This document shows positions 35,307-43,699 of a stretch of 64,000 bases of DNA, in pieces (the first letter of the stretch is position 1; the number at the start of each line of letters is the position of its first letter). Origin of the DNA: an uncultured Eubacterium sp. Its GTDB lineage: Bacteria > Bacillota > Clostridia > Lachnospirales > Lachnospiraceae. A program made the position numbers and the translations under genes. The notes beneath the pieces are model-generated. The model worked only from the letters and a program-made list of their open reading frames with translations, was not told where the DNA came from and ran no database searches. The DNA lies in the NCBI RefSeq assembly GCF_937958975.1, contig NZ_CALGRE010000023.1, forward strand, positions 1-64,000. Reading direction: 5' to 3'.

Positions 35307-37436
35307 TTATTCTTCATTTCCTTCTTTCATAATTGTATTCCATGCAATTTTATGTTCATAATTCAGTTCAGAATCTGCTTCCAAATTTTTTATATATGCA
35401 TTAATGAAATCATCTGTATTATCTAATAATCTAAGATAATAAGCCAAAGTAGAAAATACTCCATTAGTAATCACCTGGCATCCATGTTCACTTTTAATTT
35501 GATATGCTAGCATTCTAATATTATGCTTCTCTTCCTCATCCATTGAACTTGTACTTAATATGTAGTATCTCTGAATTGTAGTTGGTTTTATTTTTTTGTA
35601 TGCATCCAAAACCATAATTCCTGTAACAGGAATTTCAAACTTAATTTCTACTACCTCGTACAAACTACCATCCAAATTTCTTATAACAATATCTCCCGCT
35701 GCTCCACTACTTCTATCGCAACTATTATGTGAACCTAAGGGTTCTAATACCTTGTCACTATATCTTCCCATTTGAGAAATCATACACTCATATACACTAT
35801 ATAGTGCTATGACAGGCAAAATCGAAGCACCTCTACTTTTGTATGGATGATAAAAATGTGCTGTTAGATACTTCATAATTGTATCGATAGTTAATATAGA
35901 TTCAGACTCTATCGGATTAATTAATGTAACTACCTTTTTTGCCTTTTCGGTAATGCTTCCCTTAAAAAGTGCAAGCAAATATTTATATGAGTTTGCACCC
36001 TTTACACATACATCATCTAAAATAGCTAAAAATGCATTCTTTACTTCTTTGTTTTGAATTTTCCCTGGAAATTCTAAGTTATATGGTATATTTTGTTCCA
36101 GACTTCTTGTCAACCAACCAGATTCCTTCATCGCTCCTGGAAATTGTTTTATTTTCATAAATGGTGTGACATACTTTGTGTCAAAACTACGTCCGCTATA
36201 TCCACCATCCATATTAGCCTGATGATATCTAACATCTTGCTCTGGATGCAAACACTTATAAGTTAAGCTGGTAACAAGTACTGTAAATACTCCTTTAAAA
36301 GTTTCTTCCTTCATATAAACACTTGTAACCCATCCTAGTTGTTCAGCGTTTAATCCCACATTTTCAACACTATCACGTTGTAATGCTTCTTTGTATGTAT
36401 CTTCCAAAAATACTGTTGGATTCACTTGTTTCATATCTCCATCTCCCTTCACTTTAAAAAATTGATATTTTAATTCCTTTGATACTGCATCTACCATATT
36501 TACGCATATACTGTTTCCTACACGTTCATATAATTTTGAAACTAATCCCGGCTTTTTAAAATTCTTTGGGAAGCCCATGAATTTATAACACTCATTTATC
36601 GTAAGTTTTCTTACTCTTCCTTCATCATATATCCAATATCGTCCACTCTGTTCCTGAGATGCAATCGTTGGATGAACACCATCTGATGAATATATTCTGT
36701 TTGGTTGTTTATGAACTCTCGATAAATGCTCCGTTCCAGGTCTAACACCGACAGTTCTAATTTTTTTATTTCTATATCCAATAAAAACAAGTCCGGATTT
36801 TGGTTGTTTTTTATAGCTATCAAGAATTGTGTATTCTTCTGGCTTTAAATATTCGAAATTACCGTCTCTATCCAAAAAAGGTTTCATACTGTCTACTGGA
36901 TGTGTTTCCAATTTGTCAAAGTCAAATACTTTGCCATCTCTATTTCCTACAATAAGTATTCTCTCTCTATTTTGTGGAACTCCAAAATCCTTAGCGTTCA
37001 ATACCCTATATGTTACTGAATATCCTAAATCATTTAACGCTTGCATCATCACATATAAAGTATTTCCCTTGTCATGTTTCTCTAAATTTTGAACATTTTC
37101 AAGAATAAATGCTTTAGGTTTCTTTTCTTCCAATATTCTACATATATCAAAAAATAAAGTTCCTCTTGTAGTGTCATAGAATCCCTTTTGCTTTCCACAT
37201 ATCGAAAAAGTCTGGCAAGGAAAGCCAGCACATAACACATCAAACTCTGGTAATTCTTTTGGATTTAATTCTGTTATATCTCCTTTTGGATTAACACCAT
37301 AATTGCTCTCATATACTTCACAAGCATGATCGTCTATTTCACAGCTATATACACATTCAAATCCATTTCTTTCCATTCCTAATCGGAATCCTCCAATGCC
37401 TGCAAACAAATCTATAAATTTTAATTTATTACTCAT
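35307..37436 (-). CDS. DNA cytosine-5 methyltransferase fused to a restriction-endonuclease-like domain
   Basis: The product has 709 residues. Residues 1-335 are a C5 methyltransferase: FIDLFAGIGGFRLG (motif I), GFPCQTFSICG with the catalytic Cys (IV), FILENVQNL (VI), VPQNRERILIVG (VIII) and RVGNSICVNM (X). Residues about 345-709 are separate and hold GAAGDIVI...YEVVEIKFE near 580-602, the Asp and Glu-x-Lys of a PD-(D/E)XK nuclease. The GRSFDTKYVTPFMK and SGWLTRSLEQNIPY segments remind me of SacI-type enzymes (uncertain). One chain would thus both modify and cut DNA. The start at 37436 follows GGTGAAGAAG; 37448 is also possible. Confidence 0.88.
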   Translation of the reverse strand: MSNKLKFIDLFAGIGGFRLGMERNGFECVYSCEIDDHACEVYESNYGVNPKGDITELNPKELPEFDVLCAGFPCQTFSICGKQKGFYDTTRGTLFFDICRILEEKKPKAFILENVQNLEKHDKGNTLYVMMQALNDLGYSVTYRVLNAKDFGVPQNRERILIVGNRDGKVFDFDKLETHPVDSMKPFLDRDGNFEYLKPEEYTILDSYKKQPKSGLVFIGYRNKKIRTVGVRPGTEHLSRVHKQPNRIYSSDGVHPTIASQEQSGRYWIYDEGRVRKLTINECYKFMGFPKNFKKPGLVSKLYERVGNSICVNMVDAVSKELKYQFFKVKGDGDMKQVNPTVFLEDTYKEALQRDSVENVGLNAEQLGWVTSVYMKEETFKGVFTVLVTSLTYKCLHPEQDVRYHQANMDGGYSGRSFDTKYVTPFMKIKQFPGAMKESGWLTRSLEQNIPYNLEFPGKIQNKEVKNAFLAILDDVCVKGANSYKYLLALFKGSITEKAKKVVTLINPIESESILTIDTIMKYLTAHFYHPYKSRGASILPVIALYSVYECMISQMGRYSDKVLEPLGSHNSCDRSSGAAGDIVIRNLDGSLYEVVEIKFEIPVTGIMVLDAYKKIKPTTIQRYYILSTSSMDEEEKHNIRMLAYQIKSEHGCQVITNGVFSTLAYYLRLLDNTDDFINAYIKNLEADSELNYEHKIAWNTIMKEGNEE

Positions 37437-37454
37437 CTTCTTCACCATGTCCTA

Positions 37455-37919
37455 CTATAATACGCAAATTTGTTCTGAACTTATACAAGAAAAATCATGT
37501 TCTATTGGTTCCCCAATATACTCTATATTGTCTTGTATATATTTCAGCAAGTCTGTACCATCTAAATAATAATACATTTGGGGTACAATAAAACGGTCTC
37601 TTTCTTTTCTTAATCTATCTAATGAAATTGATGTTGTATTTTGAAACCTAGATATTTGCATAACACACTTATAGTCTTTTAGATATTTGTCTATACGTTT
37701 TATTACTTCAATATCATTCTTATACTGTTCTTTCCAATCTATCAGGTTTACTTTATTAGTTAAAAGCATTACTCCCTTTATAGCTTGTACCGGACTACTA
37801 ACATACAAATATGCTATCACATCCTCATTTGGAAATACGCTCCTATGTTCAAATATCTTTTGGCCAGATACAACCCTGTCAAACACTTCGGGTTTAAAGC
37901 TCAATAACATTGTTCTCAT
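37455..37919 (-). CDS. ASCH/PUA-like domain protein
   Basis: The product has 154 residues. The N-terminal half (MLLSFKPEVFDRVVSGQKIFEHRS then DVIAYLYVSSPVQAIKGVMLL, each shown in part) follows the ASCH pattern, a PUA-like fold that binds RNA or modified bases. It lies 4 bases after the HTH gene and 18 bases before the methyltransferase fusion, so it is part of the same operon. It may read base modification for the restriction system or regulate it; both are inference. Confidence 0.7.
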   Translation of the reverse strand: MRTMLLSFKPEVFDRVVSGQKIFEHRSVFPNEDVIAYLYVSSPVQAIKGVMLLTNKVNLIDWKEQYKNDIEVIKRIDKYLKDYKCVMQISRFQNTTSISLDRLRKERDRFIVPQMYYYLDGTDLLKYIQDNIEYIGEPIEHDFSCISSEQICVL

Positions 37920-37923
37920 TTAA

Positions 37924-38109
37924 CTATTCCTTTGCTTCACTATGTTTATTTTTTCTTGCATCCTGAGGCTTCATTGTTCCATAAGGAATAAGCCACGTTT
38001 TTCCTTTTTTGACAGCGCCCTCCACGCGATTTTGTTCACACAACAAGGCTATTCTTCTTGACGATATCCCCCACTCTTTTGACATTTCTATAGTTGTAAA
38101 ATAGTCCAT
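37924..38109 (-). CDS. Small helix-turn-helix protein, likely operon regulator
   Basis: The product has 61 residues: MDYFTTIEMSKEWGISSRRIALLCE and then a wing (GAVKKGKTWLIP), a MerR/excisionase-like fold. Such proteins often lead mobile-element or restriction operons in Clostridia. The start at 38109 follows AAGGAGGCGGAA; an upstream extension of 23 codons has no ribosome site. It is the first gene of the six-gene run. Confidence 0.75.
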   Translation of the reverse strand: MDYFTTIEMSKEWGISSRRIALLCEQNRVEGAVKKGKTWLIPYGTMKPQDARKNKHSEAKE

Positions 38110-38232
38110 TTCCGCCTCCTTATTATATAAAATATTATATTTATTTATCTGAATAATTGCAAGTGTTTTCACGAACATAGGTTCTCTTTTCTTATTAGCA
38201 CCTCTTTTCTTTTTACATAATTTCCCTATAAT

Positions 38233-38704
38233 TTATCTTCTTCTCTCATCCCTAACCTTATCAACTTTCTCTTTAAACCTATCCAACACACTTCTTTCAT
38301 CTATCACAAACTGTTTCATAAAATCTAGTGCCTTATCCAACATTTTTTTAACCTTGTACTCCGCAACCGTTAAGTCATGATTCTTTCCTTTTTGTTTCTC
38401 CTTTAATTTCATACCAAACACCCAATCTGCACTCAGCTAATTCCCTCAGCCTCCCTGCAACACATTTGACAATGTCTTCTGGGTAAATACCGACCTCTTT
38501 GAAACCTTCGTCTCCAATCCTCTTTTAAAACCTCTTTCGACCGGCACACCTACCACGTGCATATGTGGACTTGCTTCATCATAATGGACCACTGCATTTG
38601 CCACTACAAAACTAGGCATCAACTCCATTAATTTATCCACTATCATTTTGTAAATTATATGAATATCTCTTAACTGTTTTTCTCTGTCAATGACTGTGTT
38701 AAAA
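38233..38704 (-). pseudogene. Mob/Pre relaxase remnant cut by an IS21-family element
   Basis: Minus-strand reading from 38704 gives a Mob/Pre plasmid-recombination protein: HFNTVIDREKQLRDIHIIYK, AVVHYDEASPHMHVVGVPV (the metal-binding His motif), KRSVFTQKTLSNVLQ, and after stops KLKEKQKGKNHDLTVAEYKVK. The N-terminal catalytic part is missing because the IS element starts at 38705. At least two stops or frameshifts lie near 38,430-38,460. It marks the segment as once mobilisable. Confidence 0.8.
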
Positions 38705-38796
38705 TGTAAGAAAAAGGCGTTTAAATTATGTAGTTTTTTCGATACATCTTAGGATGTGATACACTCTTATAAATACATTATAGGAGTGATTAAACA

Positions 38797-40030
38797 ATGA
38801 AAGGAAACTTATGGATGGAAATTAGAAATGAACGCAAGAAAGGATTGAGCTATACGGAAATAGCACGAAAACATTATATTGATCCAAGAACTGCAAAAAA
38901 ATATGCAGAGTCTGACAGTAAACCTGTGTATACACTTACAGCATCAAAGCCTTCTAAACTGAATCCTTATAAACACCTGCTAGATATGTGGCTGGAAGAA
39001 GCTCCTTATAGTGCAGTACGTATTCATGAAAAACTGGTAGAACAGGGATGTGATTGCAAATATACGATTGTATGCCAGTATGTAGCTTCAAGAAAAGCTG
39101 ATTTAAATGAAAAAGCAACAGTAAGATTTGAAACAATGCCTGGATTACAGGGGCAGGTTGACTGGGGATTTTTCGAAAATTATAAAATCTTAGAAAATGG
39201 AGAATATAAGAAATTATGCTGTTTTCTGATGATTCTTGGTTATTCACGAATGCGATATATCGAGTTTGTAACAGACATGAGTACAACAACATTAATTAAA
39301 TGCCATATCAATGCATTTAGGTACTTCGGAGGATATCCGGAAGAAATCTTATATGACAACATGAAGCAAGTTGTTGTGAAATGTATGATGAAACAATCAG
39401 AAAGTGAATTGAATAAGTAGTTTGAAGATTTTGCAGGATTTTATGGTTATAAACCTGTTTTGTGCCGCCCGTACAGAGGGCAGACAAAAGGCAAGGTGGA
39501 AAGAACAGTCCGGTATGTCAGGGAAAATTTTATGGTGGGAATTAAATATAGCTCCCTTGCAGATTTAAACAGTCAGGCACACGCAGGGTGTAATAAAATC
39601 AACGCCAAAATCCATGGAACAACAAATGAGCGACCGATAGACCGGCTGACAGAAGAAAATCTTCTTCCATATAAAGAGAGAATACATTATTGATAAGATA
39701 AATTTAAGAAGAGTTGAAAAAGACTGCCTCATCAGCTATGCCGGTAATAAATATTCTGTTCCACCAGAATACGTTGGCAGGGATGTGACAGTCATTGTCC
39801 TCGACCATATGTTAGCAGCATATTTCGGGGGTAAACAAATCACTTTGCATAAACTATCTTACAGTAGAAACACTTTGAATGTCAACAAAGAACACTATAA
39901 ATCCATGATTGTGAAATCAGGCTTTGATATTGAAAATACATTATTAAATAATCCGGATTTAGTAGACTTATGTATCCCGAATCATTCTCTGAAGAAATAT
40001 GATGAGCTGATGGGAGGTATGATGCTGTGA
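38797..40030 (+). pseudogene. istA: IstA-like transposase, broken by amber and frameshift
   Basis: The frame starts MKGNLWMEIRNERKKGLSYT with an HTH and continues through a DDE core (MPGLQGQVDWGFFE, ILYDNMKQVVVK). TAG at 39418-39420 stops it in SELNK-stop-FEDFAGFYG. Reading resumes with CRPYRGQTKGKVERTVRYV (the Glu region). A second break near 39,690 shifts the frame to KINLRRVEKDCLISYAGNKY up to the end at 40030. IstA normally cuts and joins DNA in IS21 transposition. Confidence 0.82.
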
Positions 40031-40821
40031 GTGAAGTTGTTTACGAACGGATAAAGAAAAATCTTGAAATATTAAACATGAAAAACACATCCCTTATTCT
40101 TGATAATTATCTTGAAAAGGCTATTCATGACAAGAAAAATATTGTTGAAATTCTGGATTACCTGTTAGCAGAAGAAGCAAAAACAAAGAAAGACCGGGCG
40201 GTTGAGAATCAGATTAAAATGTCCGGCTTTCCTTACAGAAAAACTCTGGAACAATTCGATTTTGATTTTCAGCCAAGCATAAACAAAGAACAGATAATGG
40301 AGCTTGCCACAATGCGTTTTGTTGAAAATAAAGAAAATGTGGTATTTTTAGGAACACCGGGAGTTGGTAAAACACACCTTACAGTCTCTCTTGGAATGAT
40401 AGCTGCACAGCACAGATATTCAACATACTATATCAATTGCCATAACCTTATAACGCAACTGAACAAAGCCCATTATGAAGACAGGCTTCAGGAAAGATTA
40501 AAAAACTACGCAAAGTATAAGGTTCTGATTATTGATGAAATAGGATACCTGCCTATGGATATATAGGGTGCCAACCTGTTCTTTCAATTAATAGCCAAGA
40601 GATATGAAAAGAATACAACTATTTTTACTTCAAACAAAGCATTCTCATCATGGAATGAAGTGTTTTCAGATATCACGATTGCCTCGGCAATTCTTGCCAG
40701 GATACTGCACCACTGCCAGGTAATTAGTATAAAGGGTGAAAGTTATCGCTTAAAAGAGAGGAAGGAGATGATGTCCAACATAAACACAGTTGTAAATACT
40801 TTATTTGAAACAGGAAATTAA
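40027..40821 (+). pseudogene. istB: IstB-like helper ATPase, broken by an amber codon
   Basis: The start overlaps istA's end by four bases as usual. The AAA+ domain has FLGTPGVGKTHLTVSLGM (Walker A) and VLIIDEIGYLPMD (Walker B). Directly after it TAG (40564-40566) replaces the Gln of LPMDIQGANLFFQ; the frame then runs on to 40821 (YEKNTTIFTSNKAF, IASAILARILHHC). It would be the transposition ATPase if the stop were absent. Confidence 0.85.
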
Positions 40822-40864
40822 TTTTTTATCAAAAAACACAAAATTTAAACGCCAAAAAACTGCA

Positions 40865-40961
40865 AAATCAGAATGTCATTAACAGTGATATGCTTATGGA
40901 GGAATTTCAGAAAATCGAAAAAAAAGAAAAGAAAACAGCTAAAAAGAAAAAACAGAAATAA
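40865..40961 (+). pseudogene. C-terminal remnant of a plus-strand gene
   Basis: A 32-codon open end reads NVINSDMLMEEFQKIEKKEK, then a Lys-rich tail and TAA. It begins at the right edge of the IS element and has no start of its own. It looks like the tail of a mobile-element gene cut by the insertion. The family is not recognised. Confidence 0.4.
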
Positions 40962-41103
40962 GCATAAAAAAACCTTGCCGATATTCAATTTCCATATCTG
41001 AACCCGCACTGTCGTGCGGTTATCGCGGCATTCGTCAAATGGAAATGCAAGCATTTCCATTTTCCTCATTGCTCGCGCAAATCAGCAAGGTTTTCTTTAT
41101 GCT
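40961..41103. terminator. Large branched hairpin, likely bidirectional terminator
   Basis: Outer arms AGCATAAA (40961) and TTTATGCT (to 41103), plus AACCTTGC/GCAAGGTT, enclose about 105 bases. Inside are a strong dyad AAATGGAAATGC/GCATTTCCATTT (41036-41061) and CGCACTGTCGTGCG. It separates the plus-strand remnant from guaA, which runs towards it. Confidence 0.65.
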
Positions 41104-41138
41104 ATTGATGTAATTATTTAGTGCATGATGTTAAAAAT

Positions 41139-41181
41139 GTTGCCAGTTCCTAAACAAATTTGTTTGCAACCCGCATAAACA
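41139..41181. repeat. Copy 2 of the 43-base dispersed repeat
   Basis: See 26576-26618: 36 of 43 bases are shared, including TAAACAAATTTGTTTG and GCATAAACA. It lies 24 bases past the end of guaA. Confidence 0.6.
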
Positions 41182-41204
41182 CTAGCTTCTTAAAACCCAT
41201 TTCA

Positions 41205-42749
41205 TCACTCGAACTCTATCGTTCCCGGCGGCTTACTCGTCAAATCATACATTACCCGATTAACCCCCTTGACTTCATTAATAATCCTATTCATCACCCG
41301 ATTCAATACCTCATAAGGTATCTCCGCCGACTCTGCTGTCATAAAGTCAATCGTCTTAACAGCTCTCAATGCTATAGCATAATCATAAGTTCTCTCATCA
41401 CCCATAACACCAACGGAGCGCATATTCGTCAATGCCGCAAAGTATTGATTAATCTCCTTATCCAGCCCCGCCTTAGCGATTTCTTCACGATAAATAGCGT
41501 CTGCCTCCTGAACCATTTTAACTTTCTCAGCGGTAACTTCTCCAATAATCCTTATTCCAAGTCCCGGTCCCGGAAATGGCTGACGAAAGACCAGATACTC
41601 CGGAATACCCAACTCTAATCCGGCTTTTCTGACTTCATCCTTAAACAAATCACGAAGTGGCTCAATAATTTCCTTGAAATCCACGCAATCAGGTAATCCA
41701 CCTACATTGTGATGCGACTTAATCACAGCGGACTCTCCGCCCAAACCACTCTCTACAACATCAGGGTAAATTGTTCCTTGTACCAAATAATCCACTGAAC
41801 CGATTTTCTTTGCCTCTTCCTCAAATACCCGGATAAACTCTTCACCAATAATCTTACGCTTCTCTTCCGGCTCCTCAACACCTGCCAGTTTTTTATAATA
41901 TCTTTCCTGTGCATTAACACGGATGAAATTTAAGTCATAAGAACCATTTGGTCCAAACACAGCCTCAACTTCATCACCTTCATCTTTCCTAAGCAAACCA
42001 TGGTCTACAAACACACAAGTCAATTGCTTTCCAATAGCCTTTGCCAAAAGTACCGCTGCCACCGATGAATCCACACCACCTGACAGTGCACACAATACCT
42101 TTCCATCTCCTACTTTTTCACGAATGGCCTTAATGGAATTTTCCACAAACGAATCCATCTTCCAATCACCTGCACAACCACATACATTGTACACATAATT
42201 ACTTAATATCTCTTTTCCTCTAACAGTATGAAGCACCTCTGGATGAAACTGTATCGCATACAGATTCTTTTCCGGACACTCTGCCACTGCGACAGGGCAA
42301 TCGTTTGTATATCCCGTAATCGTAAATCCCGGTGCCGGCTGCGAAATATAGTCATTATGGCTCATCCAGCATACTGTATTTTTTTCTATATCTGTAAACA
42401 GCTTTGACTGTGTATCTAAATGAACTTCTATCTTTCCATATTCACGAATCGGTGCCTTCTCCACCTTACCACCTAAAATGTGCTGCATCAGCTGTGCTCC
42501 ATAACACAAACCTAATACAGGGATTCCAAGTTCAAATAACTCTTTTCTATATGTAGGAGAATCTTCCTCATAACAACTATTTGGACCACCTGTCAGAATA
42601 ATTCCCTTTGGATTCATTTCCTTAATTTTTTCAATATCTGTTTTGTATGAATAAATTTCACAATACACATTGCATTCACGAACACGACGTGCTACCAACT
42701 GATTGTACTGTCCACCGAAATCAATTACAATAACTAACTCTCTATTCAT
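41205..42749 (-). CDS. guaA: GMP synthase (glutamine-hydrolysing)
   Basis: The product has 514 residues, standard length. The glutaminase half has VLGLCYGAQLM with the catalytic Cys and QFHPEV with the His. The ATP-pyrophosphatase half has CALSGGVDSSVAA, and the C-terminal dimerisation domain ends KPPGTIEFE. It makes GMP from XMP, ATP and glutamine. GGAGGAG lies before the ATG. Its last codons (41205-41216) recur at 28,349 and 32,261, which marks the 3' end as an integration target. No guanine riboswitch was found upstream. Confidence 0.97.
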   Translation of the reverse strand: MNRELVIVIDFGGQYNQLVARRVRECNVYCEIYSYKTDIEKIKEMNPKGIILTGGPNSCYEEDSPTYRKELFELGIPVLGLCYGAQLMQHILGGKVEKAPIREYGKIEVHLDTQSKLFTDIEKNTVCWMSHNDYISQPAPGFTITGYTNDCPVAVAECPEKNLYAIQFHPEVLHTVRGKEILSNYVYNVCGCAGDWKMDSFVENSIKAIREKVGDGKVLCALSGGVDSSVAAVLLAKAIGKQLTCVFVDHGLLRKDEGDEVEAVFGPNGSYDLNFIRVNAQERYYKKLAGVEEPEEKRKIIGEEFIRVFEEEAKKIGSVDYLVQGTIYPDVVESGLGGESAVIKSHHNVGGLPDCVDFKEIIEPLRDLFKDEVRKAGLELGIPEYLVFRQPFPGPGLGIRIIGEVTAEKVKMVQEADAIYREEIAKAGLDKEINQYFAALTNMRSVGVMGDERTYDYAIALRAVKTIDFMTAESAEIPYEVLNRVMNRIINEVKGVNRVMYDLTSKPPGTIEFE

Positions 42750-43046
42750 GTCTCCTCCTAAGTTTCCCTTCCATTCTTATATAATTTTCAGTTGTATAAC
42801 AACCTAATGCATATATACTCCTACAATTCTACTTCATTTTTGTTTATTAAACAAGAATAAAGAATATTTTTCATCAGAAGAGAATCGTATTTTTTGCCAT
42901 ATCTCTTATATTAACACTTAAAAAGTGGGTATTCAAAGCCCTATAACTTTAAAATACCCTCATTTATTAATCAAACTAAACAGTAGTAAGCTTTTAAGCA
43001 TTTATGTCTTTACATCTATACGATACATATATAAAAATCTTCCCCC

Positions 43047-43091
43047 ACAAAAAAGACACCTGATATATAATTTCTATATACCAGATGCCTT
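43047..43091 (-). terminator. Terminator in the guaA-uvrA gap
   Basis: An imperfect stem (AAGACACCTGATATA at 43053-43067 with TATATACCAGATGCCTT at 43075-43091) is followed on the minus strand by a T-rich run at 43047-43056. It would end a short transcript from the 43.1-43.4 kb segment before guaA. Confidence 0.6.
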
Positions 43092-43266
43092 CTATATCAA
43101 TACCTGGTTTTTACCTTTTTCATTAACAACTACAGGCTTTTCTTTCTCCTCCGGAAACTTTCTCATCACTCATATCCGACTTTTCTCTTCTACTATCGGC
43201 TCTTTTATTTCCAATTATCTATTTCTCTGCCTGCTTACGGCTTTAGATATCTGCTCAAATAAAATA

Positions 43267-43392
43267 TCATTCCTCGTCGAATCTTCGTTTTGAATACTCA
43301 TCTATCCTTTCCAACTCTCCGTGATACTTTATCCAAAAAATACTCATTTTACAGTCTTCTTCGTTTCCACTGTAATATAAGCAGGATATCAA
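43267..43392 (-). CDS. Possible 41-residue peptide in the guaA-uvrA gap
   Basis: TTG at 43392 follows AAAGGAG at good spacing and opens 41 codons (ISCLYYSGNEEDCKMSIFWI, then Glu/Arg-rich). Upstream lies a 9-bp dyad TGTTACCGG/CCGGTAACA (about 43432-43457). Past the stop, other short frames run on, so this may be a decayed gene and not a real peptide. The rest of the 950-base gap (42,750-43,699) holds a dyad GGGTATT/AATACCC near 42,926-42,962, the terminator at 43,047 and AT-rich sequence; I see no RNA family there. Confidence 0.3.
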   Translation of the reverse strand: MISCLYYSGNEEDCKMSIFWIKYHGELERIDEYSKRRFDEE

Positions 43393-43699
43393 TTGGTAAT
43401 CTCCTTTGCTTACCTATACTCAGATACTTTTGTTACCGGGTCGACATCCGGTAACACATGCTGTTAATGCACCTTGTAAAAACATTCGGTATAAAAAACT
43501 TATTTAATTTGTACTTAAAATTTACCATATTTTCTGCCTGATTTAAAGGGTTTTAGAGCAACTTTTTTATCTTCATCACTTTGCCTAAAACCTATAAATT
43601 TTAAACATTTTTATGAATCGTTTTTTTATAAAAACCTCACAAAATTTCTTCAAACAACAAAACACGATAAAATGAATCTAACTCATTCACAATAATTAT

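Larger units (their letters stand above)
38705..40864 (+). mobile_element. IS21-family insertion sequence, inactive
   Basis: The element carries istA and istB homologues on the plus strand. Both ends have GGCGTTTAAATT with matching flanks: TG at 38705-38706 and CA at 40863-40864, as IS21 ends usually are. I see no clear target duplication (flanks TTAAAA and AAATCA). Both genes have lesions, so the copy cannot move by itself. It splits a Mob gene on the left from a short plus-strand gene end on the right. Confidence 0.8.

Noticed and set aside
28592..38109. Integrase gene for the proposed island
   Set aside because: No tyrosine or serine recombinase motif was found on either strand in the segment; only possible arm-site repeats at 32,374 remain.
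7764..40566. TAG read as an amino acid (stop codon recoding)
   Set aside because: In-frame TAG occurs in cdd, istA, istB and KilA-N. However, TAG ends several intact genes at the expected place (NSS transporter, NhaC, pfkA, DUF218, ftsE, ABC ATPase, L,D-transpeptidase), and the broken genes also carry TAA or frameshifts. Ordinary decay explains it.
42750..43000. Guanine or PRPP riboswitch upstream of guaA
   Set aside because: I looked for the conserved purine-aptamer core and loops and found none. The GGGTATT/AATACCC dyad at 42,926-42,962 does not fit a known riboswitch that I can recall.
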